64,000 nt of DNA from Actinacidiphila fildesensis (GTDB taxonomy: Bacteria > Actinomycetota > Actinomycetes > Streptomycetales > Streptomycetaceae), in the NCBI RefSeq assembly GCF_042652185.1, contig NZ_JBHSIX010000006.1; one strand, 5' to 3'. Shown piece by piece: positions 1 through 9,169 of the stretch. Positions within the stretch are counted from its first letter, which is position 1, and the number at the start of each line of letters is the position of its first letter. Both the position numbers and the translations under genes were made by a program. The notes beneath the pieces are model-generated. The model worked only from the letters and a program-made list of their open reading frames with translations, made no database searches and was not told the origin of the DNA.

Positions 1-1
1 C

Positions 2-1609
2 CTGCGCCAGTACCAGCTCCCGCTGATCAAGAAGGTGCTCGCCACCATGGCCCCGGGCGCGGCCACCGCCACCAGCGCCGACTGGGGCGGCGCCGTCCTC
101 GCCGCCCTGTCCGTCAACTACCTGGGCGTCTACCCCGGGAACAACGACACCGCCTTCCGCGCGGCGGCCACCGCGGACGCCGCCTACCGCGGCGCCTTCC
201 GGGTGTTCGGCGGCTACGGCCACCTCAAGGGCACCACCAACGACTGGGTGGCGCGCGACGCGGTCGGCGAGTACGGCCGGTTCGGCCAGATCGACGCCCT
301 CAAGCCGGCGATCGTCAACGACCTCGGCACGCTGCTGGGCACCACCGAGGCGGCCTTCGGCAGGATGAGCCCGCCCTGGGTCAGCGCCGCGTCCTGGCTC
401 AACTACTACGACGACTGCGCGCGGTTCAACGTCTGCAAGGCTCAGATCGAGGCGATGCTCTTCCCCCACACCTACACGTACGACAACGGCGCCATCGAGG
501 TCCACACCGGCCTCGACCAGGCCACCGTCGACCAGCTCTACTACGCCAGCAAGCAGGTCAAGACCCAGTTCCTGCGCGTCCTGGGCACCTCCACTCCGCT
601 GGCCGGGGACACCAACACCACCCTGCACATCCACCTGTACGCGTCGCGCGCCGACTACGAGGTCTTCCAGCCGCTGCTCACCGGCTACGGCACCAAGAAC
701 GGCGGCATCTACATCGAGGACGGCGCCACCTTCTACACCTACCAGCGCCGGGTGCCGCAGGACTCCTCGCTCACCCTGGAGGAGCTGTTCCGCCACGAGT
801 ACACCCACTACCTCAACGGCCGCTGGGCGGTCCCCGGCACCTTCGGTGACACCCGCTGGTACTCCAACGACCTGACCACCGCCATGGACGAGGGGACCGC
901 CGAGTTCTTCGACGGCGGCACCCGCGACGACGGCATCAAGGTCCGCAAGTCCCTGGTGCAGGGCGTCATCGACGACACCGCGGGCGGCGGCCCGCGGATG
1001 AGCGTCGACCAGCTGCTGCACGCCACCTACGACGGCGACGGATTCCGCTTCTACGACTACGCGGGCACGTTCTTCGAGTTCCTGTGGACCGAGCACCCGA
1101 CGCTGCTGCGCGAGATGTACGGCTACGAGCGGGCCGACGACCCGGCCGGCTTCGACGCCTGGCGCACCAGAACCGGCGCCGACGCCGCGCTCCAGCGGGA
1201 GTACGACGCCTTCCTGGACCGGCAGATCGCCCAGGTCGCGACGCTGTACGTGCCCGACACGCAGTACACGGCCAACGGGTCGCTGACGTTCGCCACGGCC
1301 GCCGAAGTGCAGGCGGCGTTCGCCGCGGCCACCGCCAACACCCCTGTCTGCAAGGACAACGCGGACTGGGACAACAAGGTCCGCTTCACCTGCACCGGCC
1401 GCGTCACGGCCAACCTCTCCGACTCCGGCAACCCCGACCGGGTCTTCAAGGACATGTCGGAGACCGTCGACTACTTCCTCCTCGACCGGGCGGGAGCGGC
1501 GGCGAACAACCTGGCCGACATGAACTGCACGTTCGGGTCGGTGGATGTGTGGTCGTCGGGCCTGGCGGGCACGAGCGACTACTCGTGCGAGGGCCCGCTG
1601 CGCCGCTGA
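2..1609 (+). CDS. Secreted collagenase, peptidase family M9 (5' end outside window)
   Basis: The reading frame is open to the window edge, so the N-terminus, including any signal peptide, is missing. From the first internal ATG at 35, a zinc-protease motif HEYTH lies at residues 254-258, followed by a downstream glutamate in DEGTAEFFDGG, the gluzincin third-ligand arrangement of M9 collagenases. Regularly spaced cysteines near the C-terminus (CKDN, FTCTG, MNCTF, YSCEG) suggest a disulfide-bonded extracellular domain. The enzyme would hydrolyse collagen or gelatin outside the cell. It converges on another secreted protease gene (M6) across a double hairpin region. Family assignment is firm; substrate is inferred from the family. 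Confidence 0.88.
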   Translation: MRQYQLPLIKKVLATMAPGAATATSADWGGAVLAALSVNYLGVYPGNNDTAFRAAATADAAYRGAFRVFGGYGHLKGTTNDWVARDAVGEYGRFGQIDALKPAIVNDLGTLLGTTEAAFGRMSPPWVSAASWLNYYDDCARFNVCKAQIEAMLFPHTYTYDNGAIEVHTGLDQATVDQLYYASKQVKTQFLRVLGTSTPLAGDTNTTLHIHLYASRADYEVFQPLLTGYGTKNGGIYIEDGATFYTYQRRVPQDSSLTLEELFRHEYTHYLNGRWAVPGTFGDTRWYSNDLTTAMDEGTAEFFDGGTRDDGIKVRKSLVQGVIDDTAGGGPRMSVDQLLHATYDGDGFRFYDYAGTFFEFLWTEHPTLLREMYGYERADDPAGFDAWRTRTGADAALQREYDAFLDRQIAQVATLYVPDTQYTANGSLTFATAAEVQAAFAAATANTPVCKDNADWDNKVRFTCTGRVTANLSDSGNPDRVFKDMSETVDYFLLDRAGAAANNLADMNCTFGSVDVWSSGLAGTSDYSCEGPLRR

Positions 1610-1637
1610 CCGCTGCCGCGGGCGCCCATCGACGCCG

Positions 1638-1669
1638 CCCCCGGCCCCCGCAGGTGCGGGGGCCGGGGG
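1638..1669. terminator. Perfect 14-bp GC hairpin after the collagenase gene
   Basis: Arms 1638-1651 and 1656-1669 are exact reverse complements around a 4-nt loop (AGGT). It lies 28 nt after the collagenase stop between convergent genes. There is no U-tract, as is usual for Streptomyces terminators. Confidence 0.8.
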
Positions 1670-1680
1670 CCGGTCCCTCC

Positions 1681-1758
1681 GGGGTGGGGGTCCGAAATCG
1701 ACTGTTTACGGGCCCGGCGGCTCACAAACAGCTCGGCAGCATTTCGGACCCCTACCCC
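1681..1758. repeat. Long imperfect inverted repeat between convergent protease genes
   Basis: Arms 1681-1698 and 1741-1758 pair over 18 bp with one mismatch. The 42-nt spacer contains a nested inverted repeat, CTGTTT (1702-1707) with AAACAG (1726-1731). It is probably a second, bidirectional terminator serving the M6 gene on the minus strand, but the nested AT-containing arms are unusual for a terminator. Confidence 0.6.
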
Positions 1759-1834
1759 TGCGGGCCCGTCCCCCTCCGTATCCATCGCCCTCCGTGCCCG
1801 GCTCCCGTGGGGAAGCCGGGCACGTCTGTTGGGG

Positions 1835-4210
1835 TCAGGAAACGTGGCTCACTCGGACGGTGGTGACGCGGCCGTCGTGGGATTCGTTCGTCACGGCGAT
1901 GCGGGTGCCCGTGTCGGGGACCTTGACGCCTACCTGGGGGAGGTCGGCGTTCCAGTAGACGCCGGTGTGGTCGTTGAAGACGGGGACGCCGGCGCGGGAC
2001 GGGACGGTGACCGGGACGCCGTCCTTGTGGAAGGTGAGGCGGTCGGTGCGGCCGAGGGAGAACGTCGCGTCGAAGGTCTGGGCGCGGGCGTTCAGTACGG
2101 TGCCGTCGGTGTAGCGCAGGGCCGCCGGGCGGGCGTCGATGGGGAGGAGCAGCCCGCCGCCGGGGTGGTTTGCGGTGGTGTTGTCGCTGTAGGCGGTGTC
2201 CCAGAGCCAGATGAGGGCGCCCTGCTGGTACGGGTAGAACTCGACGGTGTCCTTCTTCGCCGGGTTCTTCGGGTCGTTCGACCAGCCGAAGTTGTAGGGC
2301 CCGGTCTTGAGGAAGGCGCCGTAGCCGGTGTAGCGGCGGTTCTCCACGATGTAGGCGCGGGGGTGGTCGGTGGCGCCGGTGCGGCCGGTGACGATCGTGA
2401 AGCCCTGCGCGGTCCAGCCGGCGGGGCCGGCCTCCGCGCCGTCCGCGAACAGCTGGGTGCCGCCCGCGCTGACGCTCACCGCGTCGGTGAGGACGCCCTT
2501 GCCGTGGGTGTTGCTGTCCGAGGTGACGTGGAAGCGGAGCTGTACCTGCTGTCCGGCGTACGCGTCGAGCGGGACGCTCAGTGCGGTCCAGGCGCCGGAG
2601 GTGCCGGTGACCACGGGGATGCCGGTGGGGGTGCGGGGGATCGTGGTGCCGTCCACGGTGCCGGGCAGGGCGGTCCAGTGGCTTCCGCCGTCGGTGGAGG
2701 CCTCGACGGTGAAGAAGTCGTAGTCCTTCTCGATGTCGTACCAGAGCCGGGTGTCGAGAACGGCCGGGGCGGTGACGCCGCGCAGGTCGACGGTGCGGGT
2801 CAGTGAGCTGTCGAGGAAGTCACCGGTACCGCTCCACCACTGTTTGCCGCCCTCGTACGGGTCGGTGAGTTCTGTGGTGGTGGTCGACGGCGGCAGATGG
2901 ACGAGCAGCCCCTGCGGATCGGCGGTGTTGTAGCTGGAGACACCGAGCCGGTGGGTGGAGGCGGGGGCGGCCGAAGCGGTCTCCTCGTAGGCGAGCCAGC
3001 CGAGTTGGAGCTTGCTCCAGGCGTCGAGGTCGCCCGGGTAGTCGCCGGTCGTGTTCGGGCCCTTGCCGAGGTAGGAGGCCGAGGACATCAGCGACCAGTA
3101 GTTGACACTGTTGTCGCCGGTGGCGCCGTACAGGTCCGGCAGCCCGAGGTCGTGGCCGTACTCGTGGGCGAAGAGGCCGACGCCGCTGTTCTCGCCGCCG
3201 GTGAGGTAGTCACCCGCCCAGATGCCGGTGTCGCCGACCGGGGTGCCGCCGATCCGGTTGCCCTGCGGGCCCGCCTGCCCCGCCTGGTCGTAGTACGCGA
3301 ACCAGCGGTGCGCCCAGACGGCTCCGGTGCCCTGGGTGCCGCCGCCCCAGGTCTGGTCCTTGCCGGCGTGCACGACGACGAGGTGGTCGATGTAGCCGTC
3401 GGGCTCGTCGAAGTTGCCGTCGTGGTCGAAGTCGTAGCGGTCGTAGTGGTCGTACTGGGCTATCTGGGCCTTGATGGACGCCGGGGTGCGGCCCTTGGCG
3501 CGCTCGCCGTCGTACCAGGCGGTGGTGGCGTCCCGGATCATGTCCCAGTTGCTGTGGCACTGCTGGCCCTCGGGGCAGTTGTCACTGCCGTAACGGGCCT
3601 CGTTCCAGGGCAGCTTGACCCAGTCGGTGACGGTGCCCTCGATGTCGTACCGGCCGGAGGACTGGGTGCGGTAGAAGTTGCGCAGCGAGACGGTGCCGGG
3701 GGCGTCGCCGAAGAACTGCTGCTGGTAGTAGGCGCGGTCGAAGTCCTTGCGCCAGACGGTGTGGTTGTCGGCCTTCGCGGGGCGGCCGGTGGTGTTGTGC
3801 AGCGGGCCGGGCTCGCCGCCGTAGCGGGGTTGGCCGTTGTTCATGGTGGTGCTGTCCACCTGGTCGCCGAACTCGGCGAGGATGACGAAGATCTTGTCCG
3901 TGCGCTCCTGGGCCAGTTCGGCGTACTGCTTGCCGATCTTGACGGTGTGGGGGAGCGTCCCGCCGGGCGCGCGGGCCACCGAACCGGCGGCGACGTGCTC
4001 CAGCGCCTGCCGGCGCAGCGCCTGGCGCTGCAGGTCCATCGGGCTGGACGGGGCGTCGGCGTGCCGGACGTCCTCGGAGGCGCTGCCGGCGGGGCCCGGG
4101 GCGGCGGCCGGTGGTGCGGTCGAGGCCGCGGCCGGGCCCGTGAGCAGCAGCGCGCCGGCTATCGCGGCGCTGGTGAGCGCCGCGATGCCGGGCAGGGTGA
4201 TTCTGCGCAA
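1835..4210 (-). CDS. Secreted M6 (immune inhibitor A-type) metalloprotease
   Basis: A secreted zinc metalloprotease of about 791 residues. I chose the TTG at 4210 because GAAAGGA sits 8-9 nt upstream; an ATG 25 codons further up lacks such a site and would precede the signal peptide with a long charged stretch. The N-terminus reads RRITLPG followed by a hydrophobic Ala/Leu segment ending AAAS, a signal peptide. The catalytic motif HEYGH is at residues 349-353, followed by DLGLPD, typical of M6. The C-terminal half is beta-rich, as in the MAM/lectin-like tails of this family. It faces the collagenase gene; together they look like a small extracellular proteolysis locus. Confidence 0.9.
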   Translation of the reverse strand: MRRITLPGIAALTSAAIAGALLLTGPAAASTAPPAAAPGPAGSASEDVRHADAPSSPMDLQRQALRRQALEHVAAGSVARAPGGTLPHTVKIGKQYAELAQERTDKIFVILAEFGDQVDSTTMNNGQPRYGGEPGPLHNTTGRPAKADNHTVWRKDFDRAYYQQQFFGDAPGTVSLRNFYRTQSSGRYDIEGTVTDWVKLPWNEARYGSDNCPEGQQCHSNWDMIRDATTAWYDGERAKGRTPASIKAQIAQYDHYDRYDFDHDGNFDEPDGYIDHLVVVHAGKDQTWGGGTQGTGAVWAHRWFAYYDQAGQAGPQGNRIGGTPVGDTGIWAGDYLTGGENSGVGLFAHEYGHDLGLPDLYGATGDNSVNYWSLMSSASYLGKGPNTTGDYPGDLDAWSKLQLGWLAYEETASAAPASTHRLGVSSYNTADPQGLLVHLPPSTTTTELTDPYEGGKQWWSGTGDFLDSSLTRTVDLRGVTAPAVLDTRLWYDIEKDYDFFTVEASTDGGSHWTALPGTVDGTTIPRTPTGIPVVTGTSGAWTALSVPLDAYAGQQVQLRFHVTSDSNTHGKGVLTDAVSVSAGGTQLFADGAEAGPAGWTAQGFTIVTGRTGATDHPRAYIVENRRYTGYGAFLKTGPYNFGWSNDPKNPAKKDTVEFYPYQQGALIWLWDTAYSDNTTANHPGGGLLLPIDARPAALRYTDGTVLNARAQTFDATFSLGRTDRLTFHKDGVPVTVPSRAGVPVFNDHTGVYWNADLPQVGVKVPDTGTRIAVTNESHDGRVTTVRVSHVS

Positions 4211-4390
4211 CGTACAGGTCCTTTCGGAGGAACTGCGGGAGCGCCTCCCGGAGGGGAGGGCCGGTGAGAGCAGGTAATATTTCACATGTCAAAGGTGATG
4301 TGTAGGGGCTGCACCGAGACGCCCGGAACTCGTCCGACAGGGGCGCGATACGGTCGCGGGGATCGGTAGCCGACTCGCGAGGGGAACCAC

Positions 4391-5224
4391 GTGCCCGGGA
4401 TCGAACTCACCGCCGGAACCATCGACTTCGAGGACACCGGGGGGCCGGGACCGGTCGTCGTCCTGCTGCACGGACTCGGCCAGAGCGGCACCGTCTGGAA
4501 GCGGGTCGTCGACGATCTGCGCACCGACCACCGCTGTGTGATCCCGGACCTGCCGACCGGCGGCCACCGCCGTCCGATGCGGCCGGAGGCCGAGCTGTCA
4601 CTGCGCTCCGTGGCCCTGCTGGTCGGGGAGTTCCTGGAGCGGCTGGAGCTGGACGGGGTGACGCTGGTCGAGAACGACTCCGGCCACGCCCAGGTGCTCG
4701 CCGGTGAACGCCCCGAGCGGATCGGCCGGTTGGTCATCACCTCCGGCGAGGCGTTCGAGAACTACCCGCCGGGGGCCGGCGGCAAGATGCTGACGGCCGT
4801 GAGCCGTATCCCGGGCGGCGTGTACGCGCTCGCCCACTTCATGAACCTGCGGGCGCTGCGCGGGCTGCCGGTCGCCTTCCGTCCGATGTCCGTGCACGGT
4901 GTGCCGCACGAGATGCTCGACGACTGGCTCCGCCCGCTGCTCACCGACCGGGCGATCCGGGCCGATCTGCGGCGCTATCTCCTCAGCGCCCGCAAGGGCG
5001 CCATGCTCGAAGCGGCCGAACGTCTCAGGACGTTCGACCGCCCCGCGCTGGTCGTGTGGGCCGAGGACGACCGGATGATGCCCCGCGCCCACGGCCGCCG
5101 GCTCGCCGGCCTCCTGCCGCACGGCCGGCTCGTCGAGATCCCGGACTGCCGCACCCTCATCCCGGTGGACCAGCCGGCGGCCCTCGCGGCGGCACTGCGC
5201 GAATTCATCGGCTCCGAGGGCTGA
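4391..5224 (+). CDS. Alpha/beta-fold hydrolase with Asp at the nucleophile position
   Basis: The GTG start at 4391 is preceded by GAGGGG. The 277-residue protein has the oxyanion-loop HGLGQSG and the usual alpha/beta-hydrolase order. At the nucleophile elbow, where most esterases carry G-x-S-x-G, it reads ENDSGH, placing Asp96 at the nucleophile position as in haloalkane dehalogenases and epoxide hydrolases. Near the C-terminus, where a catalytic His is expected, the sequence is DCRTLIPVDQP with no His. This pattern occurs in uncharacterised actinobacterial hydrolases. It may be a C-O or C-halogen hydrolase or a non-hydrolytic member; the substrate is unknown. Confidence 0.75.
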   Translation: MPGIELTAGTIDFEDTGGPGPVVVLLHGLGQSGTVWKRVVDDLRTDHRCVIPDLPTGGHRRPMRPEAELSLRSVALLVGEFLERLELDGVTLVENDSGHAQVLAGERPERIGRLVITSGEAFENYPPGAGGKMLTAVSRIPGGVYALAHFMNLRALRGLPVAFRPMSVHGVPHEMLDDWLRPLLTDRAIRADLRRYLLSARKGAMLEAAERLRTFDRPALVVWAEDDRMMPRAHGRRLAGLLPHGRLVEIPDCRTLIPVDQPAALAAALREFIGSEG

Positions 5225-5250
5225 GGAGTCCGCGGAAAGGGGCGCGGCGC

Positions 5251-5364
5251 TCAGGCGCGCAGGTCGCGGCGCTTGGTGTGAACGACGTGGAAGATCGTCA
5301 GGGGCACCGCGATCACCGCCTTGCGTCCGCCGGCCGGCTTCCGCACCACTGTGGCCTCGCTCAT
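5251..5364 (-). CDS. Small basic protein, 37 aa, unknown
   Basis: The ATG at 5364 overlaps the stop of the upstream TetR-like remnant in an ATGA arrangement (5361-5364), which implies translational coupling. The product has a short hydrophobic centre (VIAVPLTIFHVV) flanked by Lys/Arg-rich ends. I do not recognise a family. It may be the degraded start of a former membrane-protein gene controlled by the TetR regulator. That it is expressed is an inference. Confidence 0.35.
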   Translation of the reverse strand: MSEATVVRKPAGGRKAVIAVPLTIFHVVHTKRRDLRA

Positions 5365-5786
5365 GACATCTCCCCTTGGGTGGCCCGCTCGAAGATCCCG
5401 ACCAGTTCCGTGCCGTACGCCGCGAGGTCGGCGCCGGGCTCGCGGGCCAGCACGCCCGCGGCCGCGTCGATGGACGCCCGCAGGCTGACCGCCATCACCC
5501 GCGGATCGAAGTCCCGGAACACGCCCTCCGCCTGGCCGTCCCGGAAGTGGCGTTCCAGCAGTTCCAGCGCGGGCCCGTCCTGGACGGTCAGCGGTGCGCC
5601 GTCCGGTGTCCGCGCGTTCACCGCGATGTCCACCAGCGCGCGGATGTGCGCCGGGTGGGTGCTCATGAACTCCAGGTTCGCCTCGATGTAGGCGGCAAGG
5701 ACCGCTGCCCGCCCGGCGACGGCCGCGATCCGCGGCCGGATGAAGGCCACGGCGGTGGTCGTCGCCTCGTCGACCACCGCCCGCAC
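5361..5786 (-). pseudogene. TetR-family regulator remnant lacking the DNA-binding domain
   Basis: The 141 residues from a GTG at 5786 match the C-terminal ligand-binding part of a TetR/AcrR repressor: a helix starting RAVVDEATTTAVAF, then an IEANLEFMSTHP region and a C-terminal dimerisation helix. The normal N-terminal helix-turn-helix of about 50 residues is absent. The same frame hits a TAA at 5817-5819, and beyond that the DNA belongs to the divergent BTAD regulator. The gene has apparently lost its 5' end. The remnant could still be translated as an HTH-less protein that forms heterodimers, but decay is simpler. Confidence 0.65.
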
Positions 5787-5910
5787 ACCGAGCTGCTGTC
5801 CGCTGCCGCAGGCCCTTTACCAGGGGTGTTCGAGTAGGTGATGCTGTCCCGGCGCTGGAGGAATGATCGACACGGCGGGAGCCGGTCGGTTCGGAGGGGA
5901 AGGCCGCGGT

Positions 5911-8900
5911 GTGCGCGTAGTGCTGCTTGGTCCGGTTCAGGGGTACGCCGACGACGGGACGCCGGTCGAGGTGGGTGGTGTCCGGCTGCGGATGCTCCTT
6001 GCCAGGCTCGCCCTCGAAGAGGGCCGGACGGTCTCCGTCGACTCGCTCGTCGACGGCCTCTGGGGCGAGGAACCGCCCGCCGAAGCGGCCAACGCGCTGC
6101 AGGCGCTGGTGTCCCGGCTCCGCAGGGCGCTGCGCGGGTCCGCGACGGTGGAGTCCGCATCCGGCGGTTACCGGCTCTCGGTGCGCGCTGAGGACGTGGA
6201 CGTCCACCGCTTCGAGGAACTGGCCGCCCGGGGCAGACGGGCCCTCGCGGCCGGGCGGCCCGGCGAGGCGGCCTCGCTGCTCGGAACGGCGCTCGGGCTG
6301 TGGCAGGGCGCGGCGCTCGCCGATGTCCTCGACGCCCCCTTCGCCGGGCCCGTCGCGACCCGGCTCGACGATCTGCGCACCGCGGCTGCCGAGGACCACA
6401 GCGATGCCGAACTGCGGCTCGGACGGTACGGAGAGGTGCTCGCCGACCTCGAAGCGGCCGGCGCCGAAAGGCCGTTGAGCGAGCGGGTCGCCGGGCTGCG
6501 GATGCGGGCGCTGTCCGCGGCCGGACGGCAGTCCGACGCCCTCGCGGTGTACGAGGCGATACGCAAGCGGCTCGCCGACGAACTCGGCGTCGATCCGTCG
6601 GCCGAACTGCGGGAGATCCATCTGGTCCTGCTGCGCGGCGAGCTGGAGACACCGGCCGAGCGGGCCGAGACCGCCCCGAGCCGCCTCCCGGCCCGGCTGA
6701 CCAGCTTCGTCGGCCGGGACGGTGAACTGGAGCGGCTCGCCGGTCAGTTGGACCGCAATCGGCTCATCACCATCGTCGGCCCCGGTGGCGCCGGCAAGAC
6801 CCGGCTCTCCCTCGAAGCGGCCACCCGGGACCGCGCTCACGCCCGCGGCAGGGTCTGGTTCGTGCCGCTCGCCGGTGTGAGCGCACCGGACCAGCTGGCC
6901 GACGCGGTACTCGGCGCCCTCAGCTCCACCGACGGCCGCCTCTACGACGCAGGCCAGGGGCAGCGGACCACCCCGGTCGAGCGCATGGCCGGACTCTTCG
7001 GCAGCGGCGACGCCCTGCTCCTGCTCGACAACTGCGAGCACCTCGTCGAGGCGGCCGCGGAACTCGCCGCCGAACTCCTCGACAAGCTGCCGGAGCTGCG
7101 GATCCTCGCCACCAGCCGCGAGGCCCTCGCCATCACCGGCGAGTCCCTGTGCCACCTCGGCCCCCTCGACATCCCGATGGGATCACCGGAGCCCGCCGAG
7201 GCCGCGCAGTCGCCCGCCGTCCGCCTCTTCGTCGACCGGGCCGCCGGAGTCCGGCCGGACTTCACGCTCGACGACTCGACCCTCGACGCCGTCGTCGAGG
7301 TCTGCCGGCGGCTCGACGGGATGCCGCTCGCCCTCGAACTGGCCGCGGCGAAGCTCCGCTCGATGAGCGTCGAGCAGATCGCGCGCCGCCTCGACGACCG
7401 CTTCCGCCTCCTCGCCTCGGGCAGCCGCACCGCCCTGCCCCGGCAGCGCACCCTGCTCGCGCTCGTCGAGTGGAGCTGGGACCTGCTCGACGAACCCGAG
7501 CGGATCCTCGCCCGCAGACTGTCGGTGTTCCCGGGCGGCGCGACCGTCCCCGCGCTCGAAGCGGTCTGCGCGGACCCGTCGCTCCCGGCCGCCGACATCC
7601 CGTACGTCCTGGACGCCCTGGTCGAGAAATCGCTGGTCCACACCGTCGACGAACGGCTGGGCGAGCCGCGCTACCGGATGCTGGAGACGGTCCGTGCGTA
7701 CGCGGCGCGGCAACTCGCGGACGCCGAGTCCGGGGACGCCGTCATCCAGCGGTATGCCGCGTACTTCCTGGCCCTCGCGGAAGAACACGAACCCCGGCTC
7801 CGTACCGGCGAACAGCTGCGCGCGATCGAGGTGTTCGACGCCGAACACGACAACCTCGTCCTCGCGCTGCGCTCGGTCGTCGACGCCCGGGACGGGGACC
7901 TGGCCGCGCGCTTCGCCGGGGCGATGTTCTGGTACTGGGGGATCAGGGGGATGAGCACCCAGCTCGACACCCATCTGGCGGAGGCCGCCGGGCCGGATTC
8001 CGTACCGGCAGGGGACTCCGGACGGGGGGCAGCGGGCGGCGAACGTCCGGCCGTCGAGGGGGAATCGGCGACGGCGCGGGAGTTCCACCCGGCCGTACTG
8101 CTCCTGCGGATGTCCCAGGCCTCCTTCCCCGCCCGCGGATCGGGACCGGGCGGAAGCGCGGACCAGGACCCCCTCGACTCGCCCGACCCGTGGGTCCGGG
8201 CCGGCGCCCACCTGGCACGGGACTTCGCCCTCACCGAACAGGGCGACCTGGTCACCGGCGCCGAGTCCCGGATGGAGGCCCTGCGCGGCTTCGAGGAGGT
8301 GGGCGACCGCTGGGGGCTCGTGATGAGCCTGCTCCCGATCGGCCGCGACCACTCCCTGCGCGGCGAGTACCCGCAGGCCATCGCCACCTTCGAACGGACC
8401 GTGGCACTCAGCTCGGAACTCGGCACCGAGGACTACCTCTACCTCAGCAAGGCCAGACTCGCCCGCGAACGCCGGCGCAGCGGCGACCTGGAAGGCGCCT
8501 TCCGCGATCTGCACGCCGCGCACCGGCAGGCCCGCGAGCGCGGACAGCTGCGGCTGGAGGCCAACATCCTCGTGGGCCTGGCCAATGTGCACCGCAGGGC
8601 CGGTGACCTGGCGCAGTCCGACGCGACCCTCGACCGTCTCGAGGCGCTGAGCGCCCGGCGCCCCTCCCTCAGGGAGACCGCCCGCGACCTGATCGTCAGC
8701 ACCCGCATCGAGAACCGTCTCGCCGAGGGTGACGCCGTACGGGCCAGGACCCTGCTGCCGGAGGCGGCCGGCGCCCTGTTCGGCCAGGGCGCGGGCGCCG
8801 CGCTCGCCTGGGTGGCCGAACTGCTGGGCGGACTGCGGACCTTGGAGGGGGCCCCCGAGGAGGGCGCCAGATCGCTCGGCATGAGCCAGGTGATGCGCGG

Positions 8901-9069
8901 CGCCTTCGACTGGGGCGAGCCCGAGTGGCGCGAGCTGGTCGACCGCATCGTGGCGACGCTGGGCGAGGAGGGCTTCAGGAACGCGTACGAGGAGGGGGCC
9001 GCTCACTCCCGCGAGGACGCACTGCGGTGGCTGGAGGCGGAGACCCTGCGGACGGTGCCGCGCGCCTGA
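5911..9069 (+). CDS. BTAD/AfsR-like transcriptional regulator with NB-ARC ATPase and TPR domains
   Basis: A large regulator of 1052 residues from GTG 5911, chosen because GGAGGGGA lies at 5893-5900; an upstream ATG at 5863 has a GGAGG only 2 nt away. The order is an OmpR-type winged helix plus BTAD (about residues 1-235), an NTPase module with Walker A GPGGAGKT near residue 288 and Walker B LLLLDNCEHL, and a TPR-rich C-terminal half. This is the AfsR-type SARP layout, in which ATP-dependent oligomerisation controls DNA binding at direct repeats near -35 sites. A low-complexity Gly/Ser/Glu-rich linker lies around nt 7990-8160. It converges on a DrrAB-type exporter whose upstream region carries TGACA repeats, so that operon is a plausible target. 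Confidence 0.88.
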   Translation: MRVVLLGPVQGYADDGTPVEVGGVRLRMLLARLALEEGRTVSVDSLVDGLWGEEPPAEAANALQALVSRLRRALRGSATVESASGGYRLSVRAEDVDVHRFEELAARGRRALAAGRPGEAASLLGTALGLWQGAALADVLDAPFAGPVATRLDDLRTAAAEDHSDAELRLGRYGEVLADLEAAGAERPLSERVAGLRMRALSAAGRQSDALAVYEAIRKRLADELGVDPSAELREIHLVLLRGELETPAERAETAPSRLPARLTSFVGRDGELERLAGQLDRNRLITIVGPGGAGKTRLSLEAATRDRAHARGRVWFVPLAGVSAPDQLADAVLGALSSTDGRLYDAGQGQRTTPVERMAGLFGSGDALLLLDNCEHLVEAAAELAAELLDKLPELRILATSREALAITGESLCHLGPLDIPMGSPEPAEAAQSPAVRLFVDRAAGVRPDFTLDDSTLDAVVEVCRRLDGMPLALELAAAKLRSMSVEQIARRLDDRFRLLASGSRTALPRQRTLLALVEWSWDLLDEPERILARRLSVFPGGATVPALEAVCADPSLPAADIPYVLDALVEKSLVHTVDERLGEPRYRMLETVRAYAARQLADAESGDAVIQRYAAYFLALAEEHEPRLRTGEQLRAIEVFDAEHDNLVLALRSVVDARDGDLAARFAGAMFWYWGIRGMSTQLDTHLAEAAGPDSVPAGDSGRGAAGGERPAVEGESATAREFHPAVLLLRMSQASFPARGSGPGGSADQDPLDSPDPWVRAGAHLARDFALTEQGDLVTGAESRMEALRGFEEVGDRWGLVMSLLPIGRDHSLRGEYPQAIATFERTVALSSELGTEDYLYLSKARLARERRRSGDLEGAFRDLHAAHRQARERGQLRLEANILVGLANVHRRAGDLAQSDATLDRLEALSARRPSLRETARDLIVSTRIENRLAEGDAVRARTLLPEAAGALFGQGAGAALAWVAELLGGLRTLEGAPEEGARSLGMSQVMRGAFDWGEPEWRELVDRIVATLGEEGFRNAYEEGAAHSREDALRWLEAETLRTVPRA

Positions 9070-9095
9070 CGAGGCGCCCGCGGTCATGCGGACAG

Positions 9096-9140
9096 CCGGG
9101 CGGGGTCCGCTCCACCCCCGTGGGTGCGGACCCCGCCCGG
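9096..9140. terminator. Bidirectional hairpin between BTAD regulator and exporter
   Basis: Arms 9096-9110 and 9126-9140 are exact 15-bp reverse complements. They lie between two convergent stop codons (9069 and 9170). Confidence 0.75.
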
Positions 9141-9169
9141 CCGGACTTGTCACCGGAGGACCTGGGGGA

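Noticed and set aside
5251..7155. Long minus-strand frame over the BTAD gene
   Set aside because: Antisense shadow of a high-GC gene; no family resemblance and Arg/Pro-rich composition.
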